Source: Seiridium cupressi
Lineage: Eukaryota; Ascomycota; Sordariomycetes; Amphisphaeriales; Sporocadaceae
Direction of reading: 5' to 3'
Assembly (NCBI GenBank): GCA_036674765.1
Contig: JARVKI010000076.1
Location: 1 to 64,000 of the forward strand
Length of the DNA stretch: 64,000 nucleotides
Under the pieces are notes generated by a model. The model made no database searches, was not told where the DNA came from, and worked only from the letters and a program-made list of their open reading frames with translations. Below, piece by piece: positions 1 to 11,777 of the stretch; the first letter of the stretch is position 1; the number at the start of each line of letters is the position of its first letter. Both the position numbers and the translations under genes were made by a program.

Positions 1-67
<67 letters not shown>

Positions 68-138
68 TATATTTGTTTTTTTATCTTCTCTCCCCCATCA
101 TATTATTTATCTCCCCCCCCCCCCCCCCCCCCCCCCCC
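1..138. repeat. Two poly-C tracts at the window edge
   Basis: Bases 1-67 are an uninterrupted run of C. After 45 bases of T-rich pyrimidine sequence a second run of 26 C follows at 113-138. No CCCTAA-type telomere repeat is present, so this is not a telomere. A homopolymer this long at the first base is most simply a contig-end assembly artefact, but a genuine pyrimidine tract cannot be excluded. Confidence 0.9.
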
Positions 139-1654
139 AGGTGACAGACAAAAGTGATGGCTAAATTCCAAGCCCATTGGTACCCCTGACGGCGTGCCTG
201 TAAGATGTATGATTCTAAAATCCAGTGCTATGGCTTGCTATCACAATTCAGCATGGATACTCAGTGCTATTCCATATCCTATATGAAAATGGAGCATCAA
301 TTTACGTCTTTTACTCTGGCGGTGGCGTGGACGGTGGACTAGCTTTGGTATTCATGCTGTTGCTGCGACCGGCAGCTAACGGAACTGCACAGTCCAGTAG
401 AGGTAACTACAACTTCGAAAGTCACAATAGAGTACAAAACAAGTGGTCACATAACAACTCTAGAAGTTGTGGTTAGTCCTAGCTGTGGCTGTGGATCTTC
501 ATGTGTCTGAAAGGGTGTGTATGAACCCACGCCAATTCTGATGGAAGGAAAATGACTTGGGTCAATTATAGTTGGATATGTGACTGACTCATTAGAACCT
601 ATCTTCACAAAGGATTTGATTGGCGGCTCAGCTATGTCTATACTCGGGCCGTCCATCGACAGAGCGATGAGCCGTTCTGTCTCAAACTGCGCCGCCAAAA
701 TTGTGCTGGCGAAACACACCTTGCGCTGGAGATGCAAGAGCCAAAGGGGCGGCATCCTTGTGAGCTCTACCTGCTGCAAGTAATGCAGCATTCCATCGGA
801 TGGACTGGCAGAACACGACCGAGCGAGTGCAGCTGCAAATTGTCGATGCGAGTTCCGTGCTGTTTAAAGTTGGCGCCAACGTGCCTGTCTCACCGTCCAT
901 AGCGTGTATTACGAGCAGGCAGCCCAAATGCGTAATAATGATTCCAAAGTCAGGCGCGAATATGACGGCAGGCTCGGAAGTTTTCAGAAATTTAAAATCA
1001 TCAGGAGCAAACCGAGTTGGAAGTTTTATGGAAGAAGGTACGAAGAAGATCGGATACTGTGGGATTGATTAGAGTAAATGCAGTTGCCGAGTTTCCGCAG
1101 TCGACTTTCGGAGATTCCATTGCTGCAGGGCGCTACCGGTGCCTGCTGCATACATCATTGTAATTACCCTTGCAGGGGAAACCATCGTACAGATAAACTT
1201 CAATCTAGTCACCATACGCGATGGCAATTAAAGAATCCCGGATGCGAGAAGTCGTAGCATTGATCGCCCAGGTCAAGTGCAGCCTTCTTCCTTGTCGATT
1301 TAGACGCGGGTGACACACCCCGCCCATTATCACGCGGCTCCCGGAAGCACCAGCGAACCCATGCCCCTTGCTCGATGCTACGCTATAATCCAACTCGCAG
1401 TTGCAACAACAATCGCTGTACCATGCGCAGTTGCTGCGAGATGCCGTCACGACGCGGTGGTGACTGCCGTGACCACCAGTGTCAGGAGACACCATGTCTC
1501 AATCATTTCTGGGCTCCGGCCTTCTCACCAACATCTCTACTCCAAGTCCCACATCCGCCGGCATTCGTTACAAGAAAGGCATTATATCGTTAATTCGTTT
1601 TGGTATTTGATACTAGTCCTCGAGAACCTGCCGTCCTATGGTCAGCTTGTAGAG
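139..1654. other. Intergenic, no gene recognised
   Basis: Only short overlapping open frames on both strands, none of which resembles a known family or joins to a neighbour through clean splice sites. The right end is the promoter and leader of the GH92 gene. Confidence 0.5.
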
Positions 1655-4600
1655 ATGGCCATCCTTCGACTCTCCGCCGTGCTGGCCTGTGTAGGAGTAG
1701 CATACGGACAAGCTGGCCCCTTCATCATCAACCCAACCTCCTATGTCGATCCGCTCATCGGAACTGCAAACGGAGGCAATGGTAAGTCTTGTGTCTCCCA
1801 TTTCCCACTGCATTGGCTAATCTGGGTCTCTACCTAGTCTTCGCCGGCGCTACCCTGCCATACGGCATTGCCAAAGCCGTCGCAGACACCACCAGCGACT
1901 CAAGACAAGGCGGTTTCACCCTAGATGGCAGCCCCGTTTCTGGATTCTCGGTCCTACATGGTGAGTTATCCTCGACCTGGTCGAATTGAGTGACTATAAC
2001 TCATTGACTCTCGTACAGATTCAGGGACAGGCGGGTCACCAAGCCTTGGCAACTTTCCACTGTTTGCCTACACCCAGTGTCCTGAAGACGACATCAACCT
2101 GTGCAAATTCCCCAAAAAGGAGAGGGCCCAGTATGGGTCATTCAACCGTGACAATGTGGTAAGCAAATCCAGTCGCCTACTATGGTGACCCAGTCTCAGG
2201 TCGCCAGCATGATGTCTGTTGGCTTCGTACAACATTGTGAATCAGGAACAATGGACTGACTGGCGGATTAACTGTAGACATCAGAACCAGGATATTTCAA
2301 TATCACTTTACAGAGTGGAATCCAAGCCGAGATGACGGCGACCCATCGGGCGGCCCTCTTTGCCTTCACTTTCCCAAGCTCTCCCAACGGGGATGGATCA
2401 TTTCCACTGATTCTTCAAGACCTCACTGATCTCTCCGATTCCCGCCAGGACAACGGAACAATATCCGTCAATGCAACGACCGGAAGAATCACAGGAGGTG
2501 CTGTCTTCAAACCGAGCTTCGCTCAGGGAACCTACTCTGCCTATTTCTGTACCGACTTCCAAGGATCCCTCATTCATGACAGTGGCATCTACGTGAACAG
2601 CCGTGCCACCACGGATGTCAAGGACTTGACAATAAATGCCGGAATTAATGGATACCCGCTTCCTGGTGGTGCTTTTGTCAGATTTGAGGCATCCGATACC
2701 CCTATACTGGCTCGAGTTGGCGTGAGTTTCATTAATTCAGCGCAGGCATGTGCCAATGCAGAGGCAGAGATACCAGACTTTAACTTTGTTGGTGTTTCGC
2801 GGGCCGCATCAGATGCTTGGATCGAAAAGCTCGGCCGTATCGATGTATCAACAGAAGGTGGAGTCAACGAGTCGCTCATCACGAGTTTCTACAGCGGCAT
2901 CTACAGAACCATGATCAACCCACAGAACGTAAGTGTGCTCTAGAGCTGATTACGTCGTCCCCATTTTGTTTTCAGTCAGCGGTATGAAGACTAACAGGCA
3001 CAAGTACACTGGAGAAAACCCTTTGTGGGACAGTGGCGAACCATATTTCGACTCCTTCTACTGGTGAGTCGATTCTCTACACACCGACTATCTGCTAACA
3101 GCGTCAGCCTCTGGGATAGCTTCAGATCCCAACTTCCCTTCTTGACGATTCTGGATCCTGCCGCGGTCACAGAGATGATTCGGTCTCTGATTGAAACCTA
3201 CCATCATGAGGGATGGCTTCCAGATTGTCACAGCAAGTTGTCTTCCAGCTTTCCCCTTCACTACTCCGTGCTATCTCAAGTGATCTCGGAAGGCCACGGA
3301 AGTGACGCATAGAAGTGAATGCTAACCCTGGTCGTGCAGTGACATTCTCCAAAGGCTACACACAGGTAGAACCCTAGCCCAGAAACGTTGTTCAATACCT
3401 GACGCTCGAAAGGGCGGATCCAATGCTGATGTAGTCCTTGGTGATGCGTTTATCAAAGGCCTCTCGGACCATGTCAATGTATGACCCCACGCTTCTGTAC
3501 CTCATTACCATCACCGCTGACAGATCACCAGTGGACTGCCGGATATGAAGCTCTAATCAAAGATGCTGAGGTCGAACCCTTTGACTGGTCGAATCATGGG
3601 CGTGGCGGCCTGGATAGCTGGAAGACCCGAGGATACATTCCGGTGCAGGACCTCGATTACAAAGGCTTCGGGACGATGACTCGGAGTATTTCGAGAACTT
3701 TGTGGTAAGACTATTCAATATGCTTAGACACAGACTTTCGAGAGGTATCGGTAACTAATTGAATGACAGAGTCTGGGCCCCGTCGTAGCAGCTCGACCTC
3801 ACCAGCCCCCATTGCCTACCAGCTGTGATACATTACAGCTGATACTAACAGCTACTAGAGAATACAGCTACAATGACTACTGTATCGCGCAAGTAGCAGC
3901 GAATAGGAGCGATAGCCTGGCCGCAGCAAAGTACTTGAGCTCAAGTGAGAACTGGAAGAACCTGTACAATCCATCACAGAAATCATTCTTGGCCAATGGG
4001 GAGAACACGGGATTTGTTGGCTTCTTCCAACCGAAATATCTGAATCGAACTTGGGGATTTCAGGATCCACTCTTCTGCAGCAGCATCGATGTTGATACTT
4101 CTCGCTCTTGCAGCCTGACCATTGACGCTCTCGAAACTTTTGAGAGTAGTGTTTGGGAGTATGGCTTGTAAGAATCCCCTTTGCACCATCCAAGGGAAAG
4201 TTGACTGAGGATTACCAGTTTCGTACCCCACAATCAGGCAGACCTGATAACTCTCTACGGCGGACCCGACGCCTTCGTTCGTCGTCTGGACTACCTTCAC
4301 GATGAAGGAATCACTAGTGAGCATTCCAAGTTCTCCGTTGGGCCGGATCACCTCTTTCAGCCTCCATAATCTTTGATTCTAGCAGATGGCCTGTGAGCTA
4401 ATGTTCAATTGGTAGACATCTCGAATGAGCCTTCCTTCCTCACCGTCTATCAATATCACTACGCTGGGCGCCCGGCTCTCTCTGCGCTGAGGTCTCACTT
4501 CTATATTCCACGCTACTTCAGTACCATCCCTGGTGGTCTTCCTGGCAATGACGACAGCGGCGCAATGGGCTCTTTCCTGGCATTCTCGATGCTAGGCCTA

Positions 4601-5096
4601 TTCCCAAACCCTGGACAGAATGTGGTAAGTAATTCCAGCTTCTGTTACCAGCGAATACTTCACACTTGGGTGTCCTTGCTCTCAGAGTCTCTCCTCCGAC
4701 TCTTCTAGCTCACTCAACGTCCACGACGAGACTACTAACCCCATATAGTATCTCATCATGCCACCATATTTCGAAACGGTCATCATCAGACATCCCCTCA
4801 CAGGCAAGAAGGCCACCATCAGGAATGTCAACTTTGATCCCACCTATGAGGCTGTCTACATCCAGTCCGCAACACTCGATGGGCAGCCATACACAAAGAA
4901 CTGGATCGACCACAGCTTTTTCACCGAAGGAAAGGAGCTCATTCTTGTTTTGGGAAAAACTGAAAGCTCCTGGGGCCGAGCATTGGAGGACCTACCCCCT
5001 AGTCTTGGTGAATACGTTGGCTTCCCTGAACCCGCTGACTACCCACCTATGAAACCCAGCGAAGCCATGAAGTTGAAGTACCGAAGCTTGTATTAG
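1655..5096 (+). CDS. Secreted GH92 alpha-1,2-mannosidase-like glycoside hydrolase
   Basis: Predicted extracellular exo-mannosidase acting on mannan or N-glycans. Thirteen exons: 1655-1781, 1838-1960, 2019-2158, 2278-2928, 3005-3063, 3108-3232, 3340-3365, 3413-3478, 3532-3701, 3859-4167, 4219-4316, 4416-4624, 4749-5096; 816 residues, a normal length for the family. The first ATG opens a signal peptide (MAILRLSAVLACVGVAYG). Family marks in order: VFAGATLPYG near the N terminus, LHDSGTGG across an exon join, LWDSFRSQLP, EGWLPDC, SRTLEYSYND, and the GH92 signature GNDDSGAMGS near residue 673. The intron at 3233-3339 has a GC donor (GCAAGT). At exon 6, acceptors 3101 and 3107 are both in frame; the second gives the family-like FYCLWD. 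The 3702-3858 intron is the least certain join. Family assignment is strong; the exact linkage specificity is inferred. Confidence 0.92.
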
Positions 5097-7002
5097 GTAT
5101 TTGGAGCTTCAGTGGCTGCTGCTTCCTGGATGCTACTGATTTGAAGGTGTTGAGGTTGAACGGAGCATGAGGCACATGGGGTTTCTCGGGTGAATGAGTA
5201 ATGTCATCAGGGCGAATAGAAATTAATAAGTACCGTTATCATCAAGTAACGCCAACACTCACGATGACAAGCAATGACATCTGTACATTGACCGTGATTG
5301 TATATCATGAAATCCCTCTTGCATGCTGCGGGCGAGTGTTGCTTTGCAGTGAAAAGGATGTCACGGCGGGCATCTCTCTCCGGATGCGCGCAAAGTCTAG
5401 TGGTCTCGGTTTTCGTATGCTTCACAATGCCTTCGTAATAATCAACGATACTGAGAAGGCTTATCAATTGCTGCGATGAGTTCTCTGATAGTTCCTAAAG
5501 GCCTCTCTAGTTGGAACGCTCCCCTGTTAGTGACGTCTGGCTAAGCCCATAGCACCGATAGTCTCATACGAAGTAGGTACTCTCGTTGCCCTCGGGGGCA
5601 CTAGCGAGTGGCAGATACGTGAGCTCCCTCGGTCTTGGAATGCTTGTTTGACGCCACTATAATCCCGCTTAGTTTAGCTTGTATGAATGCTCGTAGACAG
5701 GACTCGGCTTTTGTCACCCGAGCTCACCTCATGCCGTTACGTACACTCCTCAATGGAATGTCACCGGGGTGTTTGTAGCTTACTCCTCACGTATTCAACG
5801 TTGGCCTAGACATGGCTAGTCGGAAACTGAAGAGTGGCATATATCCGGTTTGATCACGAAGCAAAGGATTCAAAAGATATTCATGAGAAGGCATTTAGAC
5901 TTTGGTCTAGAGGGGCCAGGGTGGCACTGATGATGATGGTGACGGTGCTGCTGTTGTTACAACTGCCGAGCTCCCCTTCCTATTTTTCGTGAACGCTTGC
6001 GGCAAGGCTCTTTCATACGGAGTGGGCTTCTTGTCCCTGGCAATGCGCGTAGTCCATGTCTTTTCTTGTGACTTTTCTCCAGTGCAGCCGTGTGGAATGT
6101 GAGGTCAGGGGCATCGTGCTTCTACTGACTAGTTTCAAGATAGCATAGCACATAGCAGCTGGTCAGACTACCGCGAAAGATAGTCTTGGCACTGACACAT
6201 CTTTATATGATTTTCCAGTCCTCGTTTCACCGGTGCAAGCAAGCGATGTCTCTCGCCAATTGATAATGAACCAGCTTACGAATCTTACGAATGCATCTGT
6301 AGGAGAGGTTTTCCAATCAGTGTGACGAAATTCTGTGCATTTAGATATGTATTTGGGTATTCCATATGCACAACTGACATAAGAAAAGCAGCGCCAAGCT
6401 AACTCTCCTCCCTTCTTCTCTTTAGGAAAAGCCTCGAGGATGATCCTGTTTCGGAATCAACGTCCGCGCCAGGATACGGAGACGATCTTATCGGAACAGA
6501 GGCTGTCATGTCTCTGCTATTTGAGTGCTGACAGAAGGAGGAGACCGATATACCGTGCGAATTACCTATTGGGGCCCCAGAGAATAGCTTGTGGATTGCT
6601 GGGGGCCCTAGACCTTGACCCTGGCCTTGTCATCGCCAAGCGTTTTGGGGCCCGCATGTCGCACCCCTGTTCAGTTGCAGGCATTTCCGAGAGCATATGG
6701 AGTGAACCATACGATCGAGAAGAGTGATCGGCAATTGCGGAATGAAATGAAATAAGACTGGGGGATTGGCATGTCTAGGCGGTGTCGAAAGATGGGTAGT
6801 TCGTGCTGGCGCAAGCGAGAATGGGGGTCTTAGGGGCAAACGTATCACGAAGTCTAGAAATCCGAAAGCCAGGTATGAGATGTCGGGTTCGCGCATGACG
6901 AAATAGAAGGCAGTGTATAAGGCTGATGAGTTGGATGTGATCATACCCTAATCCTTTGCATTAAGACTTCACATATTACTACTCATAATTGGACCTATCA
7001 GA
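5097..7002. other. Intergenic, no gene recognised
   Basis: About 1.9 kb between two plus-strand genes. Short frames only, none with a recognisable family or believable splice partners. It should hold the terminator of the GH92 gene and the promoter of the ligase gene. Confidence 0.5.
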
Positions 7003-8840
7003 ATGATATACAATCAGGGTAACACTGTCAAGATCCCTCAAATCGATCTCCTGACTTTCCTGTTCGGTAATGCAACCCAATGATACATGGCCGAAATTGC
7101 GGCCCGAAGGCTAATGGCAACCCAGAATCCAGACATTGCGCAGCCCTGGAAAGCACGCCACTTCATGCAGAGGCCAATGATCCGACGGCGGTAATCACAA
7201 AGTCTGAAGCGCGTATCATCACGCAGCAGATCGCCTATTTCCTTCGGCGCCGCTACGGCATTGGCAAGAGTGGACCGGGGACGGATGTCATCGTGACACT
7301 GTCGACAGGCCAGTCTGGCCTACCATGCCTCTTCTTCGGCGTCGTGGGGGCCGACGGCGTGTACTCTGCCGCCAGCCCAGCAGCGACTGCCGACGAGCTG
7401 TCGCGGCAGATCCGCGACGGGCCAGCCAAGCTGCTGATCTGTAGCCCGGACGTCAGGCCATTAGCGATTGCCGCCGCCAGGCTCGCCGAGCTCCCGCAGG
7501 CGAACATACTCGTCCTCGCGTCGACGCCCAAGCTCAAGCTGGCAAGCCTCGACGGCAGCGTGAGCTGCGCTTTCGCCAAGCAGCTGGCCTGGCGAGTCAT
7601 CACCAACCAGGCCGAGCTCGCGGCGTCGCGGATATGCATATTGTACTCGTCTGGCACGACGGGGCTGCCGAAAGGCGTTGTGATATCGCATGCCAATATG
7701 GTGGCCGAGGCGTTCCTGCCGGCTTCCATCAATCGGCCGATATGGCAGGCCTGGGCGGCAAGGGGTAGGCCGTTCGAGTCAAGAACGTTGGCCCACCTGC
7801 CGACGCCTCATATCTCGGGGGTCCAGGGCTACTTCGTTAACCCGTTTTTCGACGGGGGTATCGTGTATTGGATGTCCAAGTTTGATTTTGGCGGTTTCTT
7901 GAAATACAATGTACAGCTTCGCATCACTACGTTTTTTAGTGTGCCCAGGATCTACTTGGCATTGGCTAGGCACCCGGCAGTCACAAATCAGTTTGCTTCG
8001 CTCCGAATTGCCTATTCGGGTGCTGCACCACTGTCGAGAGAGGTCATTGAAAGCACCAAGTTTGGTGGAGATGGAGAAAACAGAACGCTGCTCAGCGAAA
8101 CATGGGGTGCTAGTGAGACAACGGGGGCGGTCACGCATATGCCGCCCAATAGACGAGATGTGTCTGGGAGTGTAGGTGAATTGTTGCCTAATATGACCAT
8201 GCGGTAAGTGAGGGGGACTGCTATGAATGTTGTTTGTGTTGCGTTACTGACGAGAGCGCAGCTTAGTAGACGAGAACGACAACGATGTACCACCAGGCTC
8301 ACCTGGTGAGGCACTCTTGAAGGGGCCAGTCATCACACAAGGTTACTACCACAATGTTGGAGCAAACATGATAGCCTTCACCGAGGATGGCTGGTATCGA
8401 ACCGGGGACGTTATGCAGATCAAAGGTGATCTCCTGTATGTTGTCGGTCGAAGAAAGGTATTCTATCCAAAAGCTCCTCTCGTCCAAACAAGTGCTAACA
8501 GGAACTCTAGGAGATTATCAAATACCACGGCTACCAAGTCCCACCCGCCGAGCTGGAGGAGATCCTGAGCTCACATTGGGCCATCGCAGACGCAGCCGTC
8601 GCGGGCGTCCGTGGCGACGAGACGGAGGTGCCCCGAGCTCTGGTAGCACTGAAGTCTCACGTCCAGTTCGGCGAAGTCTCGGAAGACGAAATTGTCGACT
8701 TCGTCAAGCAGCGGGTCTCGGAACATAAGCAGTTGCGCGGCGGTGTGAGGTTCGTGGAAGAAATTCCGCGTCTACTATCGGGCAAGATTTGGCGGATGAA
8801 ATTGCCGGAGCTGCTAGCCTTGGCCGACAACAGCGATTGA
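7003..8840 (+). CDS. AMP-dependent acyl-CoA / 4-coumarate-CoA-ligase-like enzyme
   Basis: Predicted to adenylate a carboxylic acid and transfer it to CoA. Four exons: 7003-7066, 7126-8203, 8262-8457, 8511-8840; 555 residues. The start was placed at 7003 because this short exon encodes IPQIDLLTFLF, like the N terminus of fungal 4CL-like ligases, and a 59-nt intron (7067-7125) with a CTAAT branch-like motif joins it in frame; the later ATG at 7080 lies inside that intron. Motifs: P-loop YSSGTTGLPKG near residue 194, YSGAAPLS, ETWGASETTG, GWYRTGD, and the C-terminal catalytic lysine in LSGKIWRM. The protein ends in ADNSD, so there is no peroxisomal SKL-type signal, unlike many relatives. It converges on the GMC gene. 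Substrate unknown. Confidence 0.9.
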
Positions 8841-9643
8841 TAGGACAAGGAACATCGGATCCAGACCAGGGCTTTACAGTCTAGGGTGGTTGGGAATAGA
8901 AACCTAGTTAGACGTAATCGATCATTGATTTTCCGGAAATTTTCTTCATTTGACCCATTTGGCATATTTGATGTGCTGGCCAATGTCTCGCTCGCGTCAT
9001 TCCCAGCTACCCGATGCCTTGGTTCAAGGTGTGCGAGAGAAAGAGAAAAGGGGGGATGGATGGGGACTGGGGCTATAATCGTTGTTGTCGATCCACAAAC
9101 GTTTGCTAAACTCTGGATACATATGTGGGATCGGCAGTATTCGAAATGATCGTCATAAGGCCCGGCTAACGGGACCGAACGCTTGGGTTAAAGTGGGCAC
9201 GCCATGTACGTACATAGTCCGTGACTCTGTGGTCCATTGTTTGTGGGCCGTGGGGTAGAAATGGCAGATGGTTAAGAACGTCTAACGAACCTTAGCATGT
9301 TTTCTCTCCCTTGCTTCAATGGTCTTACGCAGTGATAATTTTAAGATGAAATGAGTACAATTTGGCTGCTTAGCCGATGTTAACTACCGTATCAATGACA
9401 CATACATGCTCGTAGGCTGCGTAGGATAATACTAGGGGAGCTCAGATAGCCTTCCACTTTGAAGAAATCCAATCATAAAATGTAGAATACGGCTTTTTGT
9501 AGAATGAGAATTCGTGGGGTTTATATAGGTCTCTAGATAAATGAAGACATTGGGTCTTTGTGACGTCTTAGGTGCATAGATTAAAACATGAAGATTGTGA
9601 CTACTTGCATTGACTGCCTCAAAGGATTAGATTAACGAGCCAC
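8841..9643. other. Convergent intergenic region
   Basis: About 800 bp between the 3' ends of the ligase and the GMC gene. It should hold both terminators; nothing coding is seen. Confidence 0.5.
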
Positions 9644-11777
9644 TTATGATGAAGCAGCGTCGGCAATGATGACATCGGCAGCCTTCTCGCTGGCCATGTA
9701 GATAGCAGTGACAATGTACATGCCCGGAATCTTGGGGAAGATGGAGGCATCGACAACACGCAGGCTATCAACGCCACGGACCTTGAAGTCGCTGTCAAGA
9801 ACAGCCAGCGGGTCATCGTCGGTACCAATAGGGGCAGTGCAGGAAGCATGGTGACCCCAGACCTCATCACGGGCGAATTGGGCGAGCTCATCGTCAGTGG
9901 AAACGTTCAAGGGAGGCCAGACACGTGTAAAGGCGCCGTCAAGGGGAATCAGGCTGTCGAAAGCCTTGATACCGTACTTCATTCCCTCGACAATGGCTTG
10001 CAGATCCTTGTCACCGCCGACACCCTCGCCAAGAGAGCGGAAGACAATTTTGGGGGTGTCACGGGGGTTTGTGGAGGTGATGTTGACAGTTCCGGCGTTG
10101 TTGCGGGAGTGAGCCTTGAGCGTCAACCAGGTCCATGTGTTGAGACCCTCAGTCGAGGTGATGGAGTAGCCAGGCTTGTAGCCGTTCAGGTAGGCAGGGA
10201 TCCCTCCCAAGAACAGATCGGGGTCGTCACCCTCCTCAGTGACTGAAGAGTGGTGCAACCAGCCAAATGAGATACCGTTGGTAGTGTATCCACCCTTCAA
10301 GTCACCAATGTTGTCGAGCCAGTTGTCGTAGCAGGGATCGTCGCCCTCGAGGAAAGTGCAGTCCTTGAGAAGAGAGAATTGGGAGGGAGCCTCGCCGACG
10401 ACGCCAAACTCGTATCTGTCTTGCATGTTGCCACCAACACCTGGGAGGTCCTTGACGACAGGGATATCGAAAGACTCAAGCTCAGCCGCAGGACCGACAC
10501 CAGATAGCTTCAAGAGCTGAGGGGTGTTGAAGGAACCGGCAGCGAGAATAACTTCACGGGAAGCGTAAACAGAGCCAGTAACACCAGTATCATCGGTCTT
10601 GCTGGCATAGGGGTCGGCGCGGTACAAGTGCTGGCCTTGGAGGTAGTTGATACCAGTAGCCTTGGGTGTGGCACCAGTGGTGTCGAAGTTGACCTTGGAG
10701 ACGAGCGTGTTGAGAGCAATATCGAGCTTGTACTTCTTGGAGCCATCGCTGTTGGTGGCGTTGGCAACAGAGATGACGAAGTCGCGGGGGCCGGAGCGGG
10801 CGTAGTCCTCGGTCACGGACATGGGAATTTGGTAGATCAACTCCCCGTCGTCACGAGAGCTGGCCGGAGTGTTGACATCGAGGGTAAGGATTTCGGTCAG
10901 ACCAGCGACGGTAGCAGTCAAAGCGCCCAGGAGACCCTTGCCCATAGCAGTGGCAGCAGCCACGACCAGAGAAGCAACCTTGAGATCCTCGGCGATCAGG
11001 ATGACGGGAGTCAAACGAGTCTGCAGCCAGCCAGTGAAGCCGTGGCCGACTACGCTGTCGGGCAAGTATCGGCAAGCCTCCAGTCTCTCGAAGTACTGCA
11101 ACATGTTGCTTGCGCTCCACGAGCTGTCACCAGTAAGAGAGGCAATGTCATCCCAGTCCTTATCGGTCGGCTTGATCGTCACGAGAGCGTTGTGTTCCGT
11201 GCATCCACCGAGGGCACCGGTACCTATCGCGAGTCAGAACATGATACGGCTTCAAACTCTCCTTGACCTGTCAACTTACGAGGGTAGTAGATACCAAGCT
11301 TCGTCGCGCCCTCGGGAGGGTAGAGACCAACATAGTACTCGCCGTCTGCGGTCAGGTAAGTCATCTTGCTGTCTCGGTTCGCTTGCGTCTCGTTGGTGTA
11401 GTGGTCCACGAAGTACTCCCACCTGATCGGGTTGTATTCCGAGGCGTATCCGTTCAAGGCCGGAACCTGGACTTGGTTCTCCATATGGTGATCCTCTCCG
11501 GCATCGATGAGAAGAACACTGTATCCGGCGAGAGCCAGACGTGCCGCCAAAGGAGCACCTCCAGCCCCAGAACCGACAATCACGTACTCATATGTCGAGT
11601 TGGCTTCCGGTCCAGCAGCCGGCCACTGAGGACCCAGAGGATCAGACATGGGCTCATCCCAGATAATAGGCGTTTGGAACCTGATATTCGTCAGTATGGT
11701 TGACTTTTATACAGCGTGAATATGACTCACGCTGCGGCTGTCACCGCCAACGCGGCGATAGAGCCGAGAACCCTCAT
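9644..11777 (-). CDS. Secreted GMC-family FAD oxidoreductase
   Basis: Glucose-methanol-choline family flavoenzyme, predicted to oxidise an alcohol or sugar outside the cell. Three exons in coding order: 11777-11731, 11680-11280, 11223-9644; 675 residues. Exon 1 is almost exactly the signal peptide (MRVLGSIAALAVTAAA). The FAD Rossmann motif GSGAGG lies at residues 52-57, followed by the ASREVILAAGSFNTPQLL signature and the C-terminal GHHASCTAPIG segment, which carries the expected catalytic His. The second catalytic His/Asn of the family is not evident: the usual PGGN-type motif reads IPGMYIVTAIYM. Whether it passes electrons to O2 (making H2O2) or to another acceptor cannot be told. Long open frames on the opposite strand are shadows of its GC-rich codons. 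Confidence 0.92.

Noticed and set aside
1..138. Telomere
   Set aside because: The tract is plain poly-C; no CCCTAA-type unit is present.
447..1072. Overlapping frames on both strands near the left end
   Set aside because: I looked for a spliced gene on the minus strand but found no coherent product or family match.
10628..11266. Plus-strand frame of 212 codons
   Set aside because: Antisense to the GMC gene and produced by its GC-rich codon bias.
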